The notes beneath the pieces were generated by a model. The model saw only the letters and a list, made by a program, of their open reading frames with translations, was not told the origin of the DNA and did not search any database. From Achromobacter sp. ASV32 (GTDB lineage: Bacteria; Pseudomonadota; Gammaproteobacteria; Burkholderiales; Burkholderiaceae_B): a stretch of 64,000 nucleotides of DNA. Below are positions 25,866 to 34,247 of the stretch, piece after piece. Positions within the stretch are counted from its first letter, which is position 1; the number at the start of each line of letters is the position of its first letter. The position numbers and the translations under genes are program-made. The DNA lies in the NCBI RefSeq assembly GCF_016428805.1, contig NZ_JAELTJ010000011.1, positions 16,982 through 80,981 on the forward strand, given 5' to 3'.

Positions 25866-26693
25866 TCAGGCGGCCAGGCTGGTCAAGGGGGGCAGGTCGT
25901 CGGGAGCCACACGCAGCAACGTGGCCAGCAGCTCGCGCCGCCAGGCGTCATACAGCGCCACATGGCCGCGGGTGTCCAGGCCGGTGGCGCGCAGGTTCAA
26001 TTGCCAGGAATCGCGCAGGTAAGGGCCCAGGATGCGCTGCACGTCTTCGTCGGCCTGGATCAGGCTGTCGGTCCATTCTCGGCGCTCGGACTCGCTGGCG
26101 CCGGCCAGCTTGCGCAGCCACCACTGGGTGATACGGATGCGGTGCGCCTCTTCGTCGGGCAGGATGCGGTTTTCGCCGAATTCGCGGTGGCCGAAGTCCA
26201 GCACGCGGGCGGTGCGCCGGTTCACGAACAGGCGTGCCAGGATGTAGTGCTCGTAATGGAACTGCCAGGCCAGGAAGTTCTGCCAGTTGCGCAGCGCAAA
26301 GCCGCCGACCAGATCCCAGGCATCGCGCACGCCCTGTTCCACGTCGGGCAGCGGATCGCGGCCCAGCAGCACTGCCGCGCGCCCGCGTGAAAACTCGGCA
26401 TGCGCGGCATCGTCGCCCAGCTGGCGCGCCAGCGCGAACTGGAATTCCGTGTCGTCGCGGAACAGGCCGCTGATCGCCTGCGCCGCCACCTGTGTGATGA
26501 ACAGGTCATGCACCGTGTTCCAGACGGCGTACTCGCCGGCGGCGCGGCGTTCGTCGGCGTTGGCCAGATCGCGCGGCGGTTCGATGCGCGCGGCGGGGAC
26601 GGTGGGGGCCACCACCAGGCGGATCTCGTCGAACAGCCGCGCTTCCAATGCGCCGTTGTAGTCCAGGGCCAGGGGCAAATCCAGTTCAGGCAT
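25866..26693 (-). CDS. Helical protein with ferritin/AurF-like diiron motifs
   Basis: 275 residues from the ATG at 26691-26693. I do not recognise a named family with confidence. The protein is predicted mostly helical and rich in His, Glu and Asp. A clear E-x31-D-E-x2-H arrangement runs from YEHYILARLF to LPDEEAHRIR. A looser earlier copy, E-x39-D-D-x2-H, runs from GEYAVW to GDDAAHAEF. AurF-type N-oxygenases use two E-x(28-37)-D-E-x2-H repeats, so a diiron oxygenase or ferritin-like enzyme is possible. It is the first gene of the ABC transporter unit (34 bp before the binding protein), which suggests it acts on the imported compound. Confidence 0.55.
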   Translation of the reverse strand: MPELDLPLALDYNGALEARLFDEIRLVVAPTVPAARIEPPRDLANADERRAAGEYAVWNTVHDLFITQVAAQAISGLFRDDTEFQFALARQLGDDAAHAEFSRGRAAVLLGRDPLPDVEQGVRDAWDLVGGFALRNWQNFLAWQFHYEHYILARLFVNRRTARVLDFGHREFGENRILPDEEAHRIRITQWWLRKLAGASESERREWTDSLIQADEDVQRILGPYLRDSWQLNLRATGLDTRGHVALYDAWRRELLATLLRVAPDDLPPLTSLAA

Positions 26694-26928
26694 GAATGCG
26701 GTGGGCGGCAAGGCGCGGGTCGAGGAAAAGCTCGACTCTAAGCAAGCGCGAAAGCCTGCCGCAAACACTCTTTGGTGATTTCGATATGCCGCGTCGGACC
26801 ACGCTAACAGGTAGGAACGGGCGCGGCGGCGCCATATACCGATTTCAAATATCCCCATGAGAAATCCGTCCTTCCGCACGCCTGCCCGCGCCGATAGGCT
26901 GCATGTTTTCACCCCGCTGCCCCGTCCC

Positions 26929-28170
26929 ATGCCGCAAGCCGCACATTCCTCCCTCCCGCCGGAAAACGACGAGGCGCCCCGCGTGGTGCCGGCCGCCCGC
27001 ATCGATAGCGACGCCCAGGCCATCGAGACGGCCCACGCGCTGGCCACGGACTTCGCGCAAGGCGCGGCGCAACGCGATCTGGCGCGCAGCCTGCCGTGGC
27101 GCGAGATCGAGCGCTATACCGCCAGCGGCCTGGGCGGCATCACCGTGCCGCGTGAATTCGGCGGCCCCCAGGTGTCGCACGTGACGCTGGCCGAGGTGTT
27201 CCGCATCATCAGCGCGGCCGATCCCTCGCTGGGCCAGATTCCACAGAACCACTTCGGCTCGCTGAACCTGTTGCGCCAGGTGGGCACGCCGCAGCAGAAG
27301 CGGCGCTATTACGAGGGCGTGCTGGCCGGCCGCCGGCTGGGCAACGCCGGCCCCGAGCGCCATACCCGCCATGCGCGTGACGTGCAGGCGCGTCTGGTGC
27401 CCGATGGCGATGGCTACCGCCTGTCGGGGCGCAAGTTCTATTCGACCGGCGCGCTGTATGCGCACTGGATTCCCACCAAGGCGCTCGATACCGAGGGCCG
27501 CCTGGTGACCGTGCTGCTGGATCGCGGCGCGGCTGGCCTGACGGTGGTGGACGACTGGTCCAGCTTCGGCCAGCGCACCACGGCCAGCGGCACCGTGCTG
27601 ATCGACAACGTGCGCGTTGAAGCCGATGCGGTGCTGCCGGCCTGGACCGTGCAGGAGCAACCCACGCTGCAAGGGCCATTCGCCCAATTGATGCAGGCGG
27701 CGATCGATGCCGGCATCGCAGAGGCGGCGCTGAACGACACGGTGACGTTCCTGCGCGAGCGCGCCCGGCCCTGGGCCGAAGCCGGCGTTGAACGGGCAAC
27801 GCAGGACCCGTATGTGATCGGCGACGTGGGCCGCCTGTTCATCGACCTGCACGCCGCCCAGGCAGTGCTGCTGGAAGCCGCCGCGCACCTGGACGAGGCC
27901 ACGCCGCGCACGCTGGACGCCGACGACGTGGCTGCCGCGTCGATCGCGGTGGCGCGGGCCAAGGCGCTGACCACCGAGATCGCGCTGGCTGCCAGCGAGA
28001 CGCTGTTCGAACTGTCGGGCGCGCGCTCGTCGCTGGCGGAATTCAACCTGGACCGTCATTGGCGCAATGCCCGCACCCACACCTTGCACGATCCGGTGCG
28101 CTGGAAGTACCACGCGGTGGGCAATTACCTGCTGAACGGCCGCCGCCCCAACCGCCATTCCTGGATCTGA
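26929..28170 (+). CDS. SfnB-family flavin monooxygenase, paralogue 1
   Basis: About 413 residues from the ATG at 26929; an in-frame ATG at 26857 would add 24 residues. It has the acyl-CoA-dehydrogenase-like fold of the SfnB/DszC group: GGITVPREFGGPQVSH, SLGQIPQNHFGSLNLL, and the C-terminal RHWRNARTHTLHDPVRWKYHAVGNY signature. No catalytic glutamate motif of true acyl-CoA dehydrogenases is evident. Members use reduced FMN and O2 on organosulfur compounds or related substrates under sulfur limitation. It opens a three-gene operon divergent from the ABC unit. Confidence 0.88.
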   Translation: MPQAAHSSLPPENDEAPRVVPAARIDSDAQAIETAHALATDFAQGAAQRDLARSLPWREIERYTASGLGGITVPREFGGPQVSHVTLAEVFRIISAADPSLGQIPQNHFGSLNLLRQVGTPQQKRRYYEGVLAGRRLGNAGPERHTRHARDVQARLVPDGDGYRLSGRKFYSTGALYAHWIPTKALDTEGRLVTVLLDRGAAGLTVVDDWSSFGQRTTASGTVLIDNVRVEADAVLPAWTVQEQPTLQGPFAQLMQAAIDAGIAEAALNDTVTFLRERARPWAEAGVERATQDPYVIGDVGRLFIDLHAAQAVLLEAAAHLDEATPRTLDADDVAAASIAVARAKALTTEIALAASETLFELSGARSSLAEFNLDRHWRNARTHTLHDPVRWKYHAVGNYLLNGRRPNRHSWI

Positions 28171-28173
28171 GTC

Positions 28174-29391
28174 ATGAGCAATACGTCTGTTTCGACCCTG
28201 GCGCCGCAGCGCGCCGCGATCATCGGCAGCGACGCGCAGGCGCTGGACGTGGCCCGCGAGCTGGCCGCCGGCTTTGCGCTGCAAGCCGCGCAGCGCGACC
28301 GCGAGCGGCGCCTGCCGTTGCCGGAGCTGGAACGCTACTCGCAATCCGGCCTGTGGGGCATTACCGTGCCGCGCGAATACGGCGGCGCTGGCGTGTCGCG
28401 CGTGACCTTGGCCGAGGTGACGGCGATCATCTCGGGCGCCGACGGCTCGCTGGGCCAGATTCCGCAGAACCATTACTACGCGCTGGAGGTGCTGCGCGTG
28501 AACGGCAATGCCGACCAGAAGCGCCGCTTCTATGCACGCGCGCTGGCGGGCGAGCGTTTTGGCAACGCGCTGGCCGAGATCGGCACCCGCACCGCCGCGG
28601 AACGCCGCACGCGCCTGTCGCCGGACGGGCAGGGCGGCTGGCGCATCAATGGCAGCAAGTTCTATTGCACGGGCGCCCTCTATGCGCAGTGGATTCCCAC
28701 CGCGACCGTTGGCGAAGATGCGATCCAGCGGCTGGCCTTCGTGCGCCGGGACAGCCCGGGCGTGGAAGTGATCGACGACTGGTCGGGTTTCGGCCAGCGG
28801 GTCACGGGCAGCGGCACGGTGCTGTTCAAGGATGTGGCCGTGTCCGCCGAGGACGTGCTCGTGCTGGCAGACCCCGCGGCGCCGCCCAACACGATCAAGC
28901 CGCTGGCGCAGATCATCCACGCGGCGATTGACCTGGGCATCGGCCAGGCGGCGTTGGCGGATGCGCTGGATTTCGTGCGCAACCGCTCGCGCCCCTGGGT
29001 CGACGCGGGCGTCGAGCGGGCTGCCGACGATCCGCTGACCATCAGCGAGTTCGGCCGCCTGTCGATCCGCCTGGACGCGGCCCGCGCGCTGGTGGCCCGC
29101 GCCGGCCGCGTGCTTGACGTGGCGACGGCGGACCCCCAACCAGACCGGGTGGCCGCCGCCGCGATCGCGGTGGCCGAAGCCCGCGCGCTGACCACCGAGT
29201 CGGCGCTGGCCGCGGGCACCAAGCTGTTCGAGCTGGCCGGTACCCAGGCCACGCTGGACCACCTGAACCTGGACCGCCACTGGCGCAACGCGCGTACCCA
29301 TACCCTGCACGACCCGGTGCGCTGGAAGCGCCACGCGGTCGGCAATTACTACCTGAACGACGCCGCACCCGGCCGAGTCGGCACCACCTGA
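28174..29391 (+). CDS. SfnB-family flavin monooxygenase, paralogue 2
   Basis: A 405-residue protein aligned end to end with paralogue 1, sharing SLGQIPQNHYYALEVL, the GSKFYCTGALYAQWIPTA segment and the RHWRNARTHTLHDPVRWKRHAVGNY ending, but diverged throughout. It starts 3 bp after the stop of paralogue 1. Two adjacent paralogues suggest either a heteromeric enzyme or two successive oxygenations; both readings are inference. Confidence 0.88.
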   Translation: MSNTSVSTLAPQRAAIIGSDAQALDVARELAAGFALQAAQRDRERRLPLPELERYSQSGLWGITVPREYGGAGVSRVTLAEVTAIISGADGSLGQIPQNHYYALEVLRVNGNADQKRRFYARALAGERFGNALAEIGTRTAAERRTRLSPDGQGGWRINGSKFYCTGALYAQWIPTATVGEDAIQRLAFVRRDSPGVEVIDDWSGFGQRVTGSGTVLFKDVAVSAEDVLVLADPAAPPNTIKPLAQIIHAAIDLGIGQAALADALDFVRNRSRPWVDAGVERAADDPLTISEFGRLSIRLDAARALVARAGRVLDVATADPQPDRVAAAAIAVAEARALTTESALAAGTKLFELAGTQATLDHLNLDRHWRNARTHTLHDPVRWKRHAVGNYYLNDAAPGRVGTT

Positions 29392-29413
29392 ATCTCTCGA
29401 AAAGCGGCACGCC

Positions 29414-30784
29414 ATGGCGAAAAAGCAAATCCTCCTGAACGCGTTCAATATGAACTGCGTGGGTCATATCAACCACGGCCTGTGGACCCATCCGCGCGAT
29501 ACGTCGACGCAGTACAAGACGCTGGACTACTGGACGGACCTGGCGCGGCTGCTGGAGCGCGGCCTGTTCGACGGCCTGTTCCTGGCGGACATCGTGGGGG
29601 TGTACGACGTGTACCAGGACTCGGCGGACCTGACGCTGCGCGAGTCGATCCAGTTGCCGGTGAACGACCCGCTGCTGACGGTGTCGGCCATGGCGGCGGC
29701 CACGCGCCACCTGGGTTTCGGGGTGACGGTGAACCTGACATACGAGGCGCCGTATCTGCTGGCGCGGCGTTTTTCGACGCTGGACCATCTGACGAACGGA
29801 CGCATCGGCTGGAACATCGTGACGGGCTATCTGGAAAGCGCGGCACGCGCCATGGGGCTATCGGAGCAGATTGCGCACGACGAACGCTATGACCGCGCGG
29901 ACGAGTTCCTGGAGGTGGCCTACAAGCTGTGGGAAGGCAGCTGGGACGACAAGGCGGTGCGCGCGGACCGCGCGGCCCGGGTCTACGCGGACCCGGAGGC
30001 GGTGCGGCGGATAGACCACGAGGGCCGGTACTACAAGGTGCAGGGTTACCACTTGTCGGAACCCTCACGCCAGCGCACGCCGGTGCTGTACCAGGCCGGC
30101 TCGTCGGGCCGGGGCCAGGCGTTCGCAGCGCGCCACGCGGAATGCGTATTCGTGTCGAGCCAGACCAAGGAGGGTCTGCGCAAGCTGGTGGCCAGCGTCC
30201 GCGAGTCGGTCGCCAAGGAGGGCCGCGACCCAGGCGACATCAAGTTCTTCATGGGCGTGACGGCGGTGGTGGGCCGGACGGAAGCCGAGGCCAGGGAGAA
30301 ACACGCCGAATACCTGCGCTATGCGAATCCAGAGGCGGGGCTGGCGCACTATGCCAGTTCAACGGGGATAGATTTCTCGCGATACCAGAAGGACGAGCCG
30401 ATACGCTATGTGAAGAACAATGCAATCGAGTCGGCGGTGAAGAACCTGACGGTGGCGCGCACGGACAGAACGGTGAACGATCTGCTGGCGGACATGGCGC
30501 TGGGCGGTCGCTATCCGGCGCTGGTGGGCAGCGCGGGGCAGGTGGCCGAGGAACTGGCGTCTTGGGTGCAAGAGACGGATATCGACGGCTTCAATCTGGC
30601 GCGTACGGTGACGCCTGAGTGCTATTCGGATTTTGTTGATCTGGTGGTGCCTGAGTTGCAGGAGCGAGGGGTTTATAAGACGGCTTATGTTGATGGGACG
30701 CTCAGGGAGAAGTTGTTTGGGGTGGGGCGTAGTCGGTTGCCTTTGGAGCATGTGGCGGGGGAGTATCGGAGGGTGCTGGTTTAG
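29414..30784 (+). CDS. NtaA/SnaA/DszA-family FMN-dependent monooxygenase
   Basis: A 456-residue bacterial-luciferase-like TIM barrel. Family markers include LLNAFNMNCVGHINHGLW at the N-terminus, FDGLFLADIVGVYDVY, GRIGWNIVTGYLESAARAMG and the PVLYQAGSSGRGQAFAARHA loop. Relatives oxidise dibenzothiophene sulfone, dimethyl sulfide or aminopolycarboxylates with reduced FMN supplied by a separate reductase. It is the third gene of the SfnB operon (22 bp spacing). The SsuE-type reductase at 32.7 kb could serve it. Codon use in the last 150 bp is visibly less GC-biased than the rest. Confidence 0.9.
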   Translation: MAKKQILLNAFNMNCVGHINHGLWTHPRDTSTQYKTLDYWTDLARLLERGLFDGLFLADIVGVYDVYQDSADLTLRESIQLPVNDPLLTVSAMAAATRHLGFGVTVNLTYEAPYLLARRFSTLDHLTNGRIGWNIVTGYLESAARAMGLSEQIAHDERYDRADEFLEVAYKLWEGSWDDKAVRADRAARVYADPEAVRRIDHEGRYYKVQGYHLSEPSRQRTPVLYQAGSSGRGQAFAARHAECVFVSSQTKEGLRKLVASVRESVAKEGRDPGDIKFFMGVTAVVGRTEAEAREKHAEYLRYANPEAGLAHYASSTGIDFSRYQKDEPIRYVKNNAIESAVKNLTVARTDRTVNDLLADMALGGRYPALVGSAGQVAEELASWVQETDIDGFNLARTVTPECYSDFVDLVVPELQERGVYKTAYVDGTLREKLFGVGRSRLPLEHVAGEYRRVLV

Positions 30785-30828
30785 TGAATTTGCAATAGTC
30801 TGCATCGTTCGGTCGTTCTTCGTAGGTC

Positions 30829-30993
30829 GCCCGTCGTGCAGGGCTTCGTGGCAGCGGGCGCCCACGATTGCGGTCCGGCGCGCGGGCGCCGGACTCCCCC
30901 GTCGTCATCTTCGTTGTCGCCTTCGGCGCCTGCCTTCAGATTCCCTCGGGCGCATCGAGGTTGCCCGCTGCCACGAAGCCCTGCACGACGGGC
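30829..30993 (+). repeat. Palindromic-arm repeat element, copy 1
   Basis: Perfect 31-bp inverted repeats (30829-30859 and 30963-30993) enclose a 103-bp core. The core starts CACGATTGCGGTCCGG, holds an inner hairpin GTCCGGCG-N6-CGCCGGAC (30873-30894) and ends near TTCCCTCGGGCGCATC. The core closely matches copies 2 and 3 by eye, but the arms match neither of them. Confidence 0.85.
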
Positions 30994-31446
30994 TACGCGT
31001 GTCTGGGTTCGCTGCGTCGCTAGACCTGTGGTCAGGGAATGGAATCTACAGGGTCGCCAAGCCGCGGCCGCGCGGGCGGCCACGTTTGGCATTTGCGTTG
31101 TTGATTTTGGTGCGGGTGCGCTTCGCGCTGATAGGGAGCGGTTTTCTAGTGGGTCCGCAGTCAGGGGGAGGGGCGGTGATAGGCGGCGCGGCAGGCCCGG
31201 GCTTGCGCATGCTGACCGTCTCGCGCGCCGCCCATCCGGCGCTCAATAGCGGCGTGAAACGCTATTGCATCCGCGCCCACACGCGAGAGCGGCATCGGCG
31301 TACGTAAGACACCGCGTAAGCCTCGTAAGGCCGCCCGCGCGGCCGGCACGAGGCGGGCACCGCACCCTCCTCCAACCCCCCCCGATCGTGACCAAAATGC
31401 CAAGCACACTGACCGCCCCAGCGTCCGTCGCTAAACCTCATCAAGA

Positions 31447-31612
31447 GCGCGTGGCGGGGTGGGTGTGGGGTGGGCGGGGCGTTAGATGCGCCCGAGGGAA
31501 TCGGAAGGCAGTCGCCGGAGGCGACAACGACGATGACGAAGGGGAAGTCCGGAGCGAAGGCTCCGGACCGCAATCGTAGCCCCGCCCACCCCACACCCAC
31601 CCCGCCACGCGC
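31447..31612 (-). repeat. Palindromic-arm repeat element, copy 2 (inverted)
   Basis: Perfect 34-bp inverted repeats (31447-31480 and 31579-31612), very rich in G on one strand, enclose a 98-bp core. Read on the minus strand, the core begins TACGATTGCGGTCCGGAG, holds the inner hairpin GTCCGGAG-N6-CTCCGGAC (31546-31567 on the plus strand) and ends TTCCCTCGGGCGCATC. It lies in opposite orientation to copy 1, about 450 bp away. Confidence 0.85.
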
Positions 31613-31660
31613 GGCTTAAGAACTCAACCTCACGCACAACCACCCCGCTCTAAAACCTAA

Positions 31661-31680
31661 GGAAATATCGACATATTTCC
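31661..31680. promoter_or_regulatory. Perfect AT-rich palindrome upstream of the MetQ-like gene
   Basis: GGAAATAT-CGAC-ATATTTCC is a perfect 8-bp inverted repeat with a 4-bp spacer, 123-142 bp before the MetQ-like start, in the only AT-rich stretch of the region. It could be an operator for the sulfur genes downstream (a CysB or SsuR type regulator is a guess). No T-run follows, so it is not a terminator. Confidence 0.45.
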
Positions 31681-31802
31681 AATAGTCCATCATTTCCAAA
31701 AACACCAAGCCACAACACATAACCTCATACCGACTAAGTATTTTTCCGGTCCTGCCCACGATGCCAGAATCAACCATCAACTCTGCATCCCGGAAAAACA
31801 AG

Positions 31803-32609
31803 ATGTCGTTCACCAGAACCCTGCTAGCCACCTCCGCAGTCGCCCTTGCTTTGACGACTGCCGCCCACGCAGACACGCAGGCAAAGAAAACCGTCACCGT
31901 CGGCATCTCCGTCGGCACGACTGAAAAGATCTTCGACGTCGTCAAGCAAGTCGCCGCCCGCCAAGGCCTGGAAATCAAGTTGGTCAAATTCAACGACTAC
32001 CAGCTCCCCAATGCTGCCCTGAACGCCGGTGACCTCGACGCCAATGCATTCCAGCACAAGCCGTTCCTGGACAACCAGATCAAGGCGCGTGGCTTTGACA
32101 TCGTGCCGGTCGGGTTGACCGTTACCGCGCCGCTGGGGTTTTACTCGCGCAAGATCAAGTCGCTCAACGACCTGCCTGAAGGGGCGTCCGTCGGGATTCA
32201 GAACGACCCTTCCAACGGCAACCGCGCATTGCGCCTGTTGGCCGCTTATAAGCTCATTACGCTCAAGCCCGAAGCCGAGAAGAACAACAACGCCACGCCG
32301 CTGGACGTCGTATCCAACCCGCGCAAGCTCAAGCTGGTGGCATTGGATGCGGCGCAGTTGCCGCGGTCGCTCGATGACCTGACCGCCGCGTCCATCAACA
32401 ACGACTACGCCACGCAGGCCGGGCTGGTGCCTGCGCGCGATGCCATTGGGCGCGAGGCGGCGGATGGGCCTTATGCCAACGTGATTGCCGTGCGCACCAA
32501 AGACAGGGATCAACCGTGGGTCAAACAGCTGGTGTCTGCCTACCAGTCGCCCGAGGTGCGGACCTTTATCGAAAGCGAATTCAAGGGATCGCTGATTCCC
32601 GCGTTCTGA
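31803..32609 (+). CDS. MetQ/NlpA-family substrate-binding protein (orphan)
   Basis: 268 residues from the ATG at 31803, which gives a normal signal peptide (about 1-23, ending AAHA); an upstream in-frame ATG at 31761 would spoil it. There is no lipobox cysteine, unlike typical MetQ lipoproteins. The NlpA-family body is clear: VKFNDYQLPNAALNAGDLDANAFQHKPFL and a LPRSLDDLTAASINNDYA segment. No ABC partners are adjacent; the metNI pair at 37.5-39 kb carries its own MetQ. It may bind a sulfur compound and share the MetNI channel (inference). Confidence 0.88.
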   Translation: MSFTRTLLATSAVALALTTAAHADTQAKKTVTVGISVGTTEKIFDVVKQVAARQGLEIKLVKFNDYQLPNAALNAGDLDANAFQHKPFLDNQIKARGFDIVPVGLTVTAPLGFYSRKIKSLNDLPEGASVGIQNDPSNGNRALRLLAAYKLITLKPEAEKNNNATPLDVVSNPRKLKLVALDAAQLPRSLDDLTAASINNDYATQAGLVPARDAIGREAADGPYANVIAVRTKDRDQPWVKQLVSAYQSPEVRTFIESEFKGSLIPAF

Positions 32610-32658
32610 GCCAGCCTGGCGCCGCTCCGAATCACTCAATGCAAACCGGCCATCTGAC

Positions 32659-33252
32659 ATGAGCATTCTTACGCTGGCGGGCAGCCCGTCGCAGCGCTCC
32701 CGCTCCTCCGCCCTGCTGCGCCACGCCGCGCAGCTGCTGCGCACGCGGGGGCTGGGGATTATCGAACTGGGTCTGCGCGACATTCCCGCCGAAGACCTGG
32801 TGGAAGGGCACTACACGGGGGCCGCGGCCACTGCGTTGCGGGCCCGGGTGGCCACGGCGGATGCCGTGTTGATCTCCACACCGGTCTACAAGGCATCGTT
32901 CTCCGGGGGCTTGAAGGCCGTGCTGGATCTGCTGGACGAGAAGGCGTTGGCGGGCAAGGTGGTGTTGCCGATTGCCACCGGCGGCAGTCCGGCGCATCTG
33001 CTGGCGCTGGAGTACGGGCTCAAGCCGGTGTTGTCGGCGTTGGGCGCGCGGCACATCCTGGCTGGGGTCTATGCCACCGACAAGCAGGTGCACATCGGCG
33101 ACGCCGGCGCGATCCAGATCGATGCCGACGTGCTGGCGCGGCTGGAGGACTCGGTCGAGCGGCTGGCCGAGCAGGTGGCGCCGCGTGGCGCCGTTGTCAA
33201 TGAAGCATTCGACCTGGGCCGGCTCGCGCTTGCGGGCGGCTTCAGCGTCTGA
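32659..33252 (+). CDS. ssuE: NAD(P)H-dependent FMN reductase
   Basis: A 197-residue flavodoxin-fold reductase with the SsuE/MsuE signatures: AGSPSQRSRSSALLRHA for FMN phosphate binding, STPVYKASFSGGLKAVLDLL, and ATGGSPAHLLALEYGLKPVL. It supplies reduced FMN to the two-component monooxygenase SsuD. It is the first gene of the ssu set here and starts 49 bp after the MetQ-like gene. Four other flavin-dependent monooxygenases nearby have no reductase of their own. Confidence 0.92.
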   Translation: MSILTLAGSPSQRSRSSALLRHAAQLLRTRGLGIIELGLRDIPAEDLVEGHYTGAAATALRARVATADAVLISTPVYKASFSGGLKAVLDLLDEKALAGKVVLPIATGGSPAHLLALEYGLKPVLSALGARHILAGVYATDKQVHIGDAGAIQIDADVLARLEDSVERLAEQVAPRGAVVNEAFDLGRLALAGGFSV

Positions 33253-33266
33253 ACCGGAGGTTTTTC

Positions 33267-34232
33267 ATGCGCAGCTTGATCCGGGTGTCCCGTCTTTCCG
33301 TGTTCCGCTGGCTGGCAGCGCTGCTGTGCGCGTCGCTGCTGTTGCCCGGCGCGCAGGCGCAGGACGCCAAGACGCTGCGCATCGGGTTCCAGAAGTACGG
33401 CACCCTGACCATCGTGCGGGCGCTGGGTGACCTGGACAAGCGCCTGGCGGCGCAGGGCATCACGGTGAAGTGGACGGAGTTTCCGGCTGGCCCGCAGTTG
33501 CTGGAAGGGCTGAACGTGGGGTCGATCGATTTCGGCACGGTGGGCGAGGCGCCGCCGGTGTTCGCGCAGGCGGCGGGCGCCGCGCTGGTATACGTGGGCA
33601 ACGAACCGCCGTCGCCGACCAGCGAGGCCATCCTGGTACCCAAGGATTCGCCGATCCAGCGCGTGGCGGACCTGAAGGGCAAGAAGGTCGCGCTGAACAA
33701 GGGTTCCAACGTGCACTACCTGCTGGTCAAGCAGCTGGAGCGCGCGGGCGTGACCTATGGCGATGTCAACGTCGTCTATCTGACGCCGGCCGATGCGCGG
33801 GCGGCGTTCGAGCGCGGCGCGGTGGATGCCTGGGTGATCTGGGATCCATTCCAGGCCGCGGCCGAAAAACAGTTGGGCGCGCGGGTGCTGGCCGATGGCA
33901 CCGGCGTGGTCCAGAACTACCAGTTCTTCCTGGCCGCGCGCGGCTATGAAAAGGCCCATCCGGAAGTCATCCGCACCGTGCTGGATGAAGTGCGCAAGGG
34001 CGACCTGTGGGCGCGCGATCACCGCGCCGACGCCGTGGCCTTGCTGCAGCCGGTGCTGGGACTGGACAAGGCGGTTGTCGAACTGGCGGCCGAGCGGCTG
34101 GCCTACGGCGTGCAGCCGATCACGCGGGAAGTGCTGCAAGCGCAGCAGCAGGTGGCCGATGCGTTCTACGCGCTCAAGCTCATTCCCAAACCGCTCAATG
34201 TGTTCGACGCCGCGCCGTCGGACCTGAAATAG
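33267..34232 (+). CDS. ssuA: Aliphatic sulfonate-binding periplasmic protein
   Basis: 321 residues with a Sec signal peptide (about 1-31, ending AQAQ) and the SsuA/NrtA-type fold: IGFQKYGTLTIVRALGDLDKRL, KWTEFPAGPQLLEGLNVGSIDFGTVGEAPP, and AWVIWDPFQAAAE near residue 190. It delivers alkanesulfonates to SsuBC and starts 14 bp after ssuE. Confidence 0.93.
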   Translation: MRSLIRVSRLSVFRWLAALLCASLLLPGAQAQDAKTLRIGFQKYGTLTIVRALGDLDKRLAAQGITVKWTEFPAGPQLLEGLNVGSIDFGTVGEAPPVFAQAAGAALVYVGNEPPSPTSEAILVPKDSPIQRVADLKGKKVALNKGSNVHYLLVKQLERAGVTYGDVNVVYLTPADARAAFERGAVDAWVIWDPFQAAAEKQLGARVLADGTGVVQNYQFFLAARGYEKAHPEVIRTVLDEVRKGDLWARDHRADAVALLQPVLGLDKAVVELAAERLAYGVQPITREVLQAQQQVADAFYALKLIPKPLNVFDAAPSDLK

Positions 34233-34247
34233 ACAAGGCAGGCATTC

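Larger units (their letters stand above)
30785..31802. other. 1-kb noncoding region with two palindromic repeat elements
   Basis: No convincing gene lies between the monooxygenase and the MetQ-like gene. The stretch holds repeat copies 1 (30829-30993) and 2 (31447-31612, inverted), a small hairpin CAATAGCG-N8-CGCTATTG (31244-31267), and an AT-rich promoter-like zone from about 31655 that includes a palindrome at 31661-31680. Short open frames here are side effects of the repeats. Confidence 0.7.

Noticed and set aside
23399..26131. A 910-codon open frame on the plus strand
   Set aside because: It runs antisense to the permease, binding-protein and diiron-like genes. Its composition (Gln, His, Arg, Gly rich) is that of a shadow frame in GC-rich DNA.
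26700..26745. Sigma-54 type promoter for the SfnB genes
   Set aside because: A GG...GC pair can be drawn on the minus strand, but the spacing is 11 instead of 10 and the rest of the -24/-12 consensus is absent.
30836..31600. Short open frames inside the 30.8-31.6 kb region
   Set aside because: They coincide with the palindromic repeats, have no ribosome sites and encode low-complexity Arg/Pro/Ala peptides.
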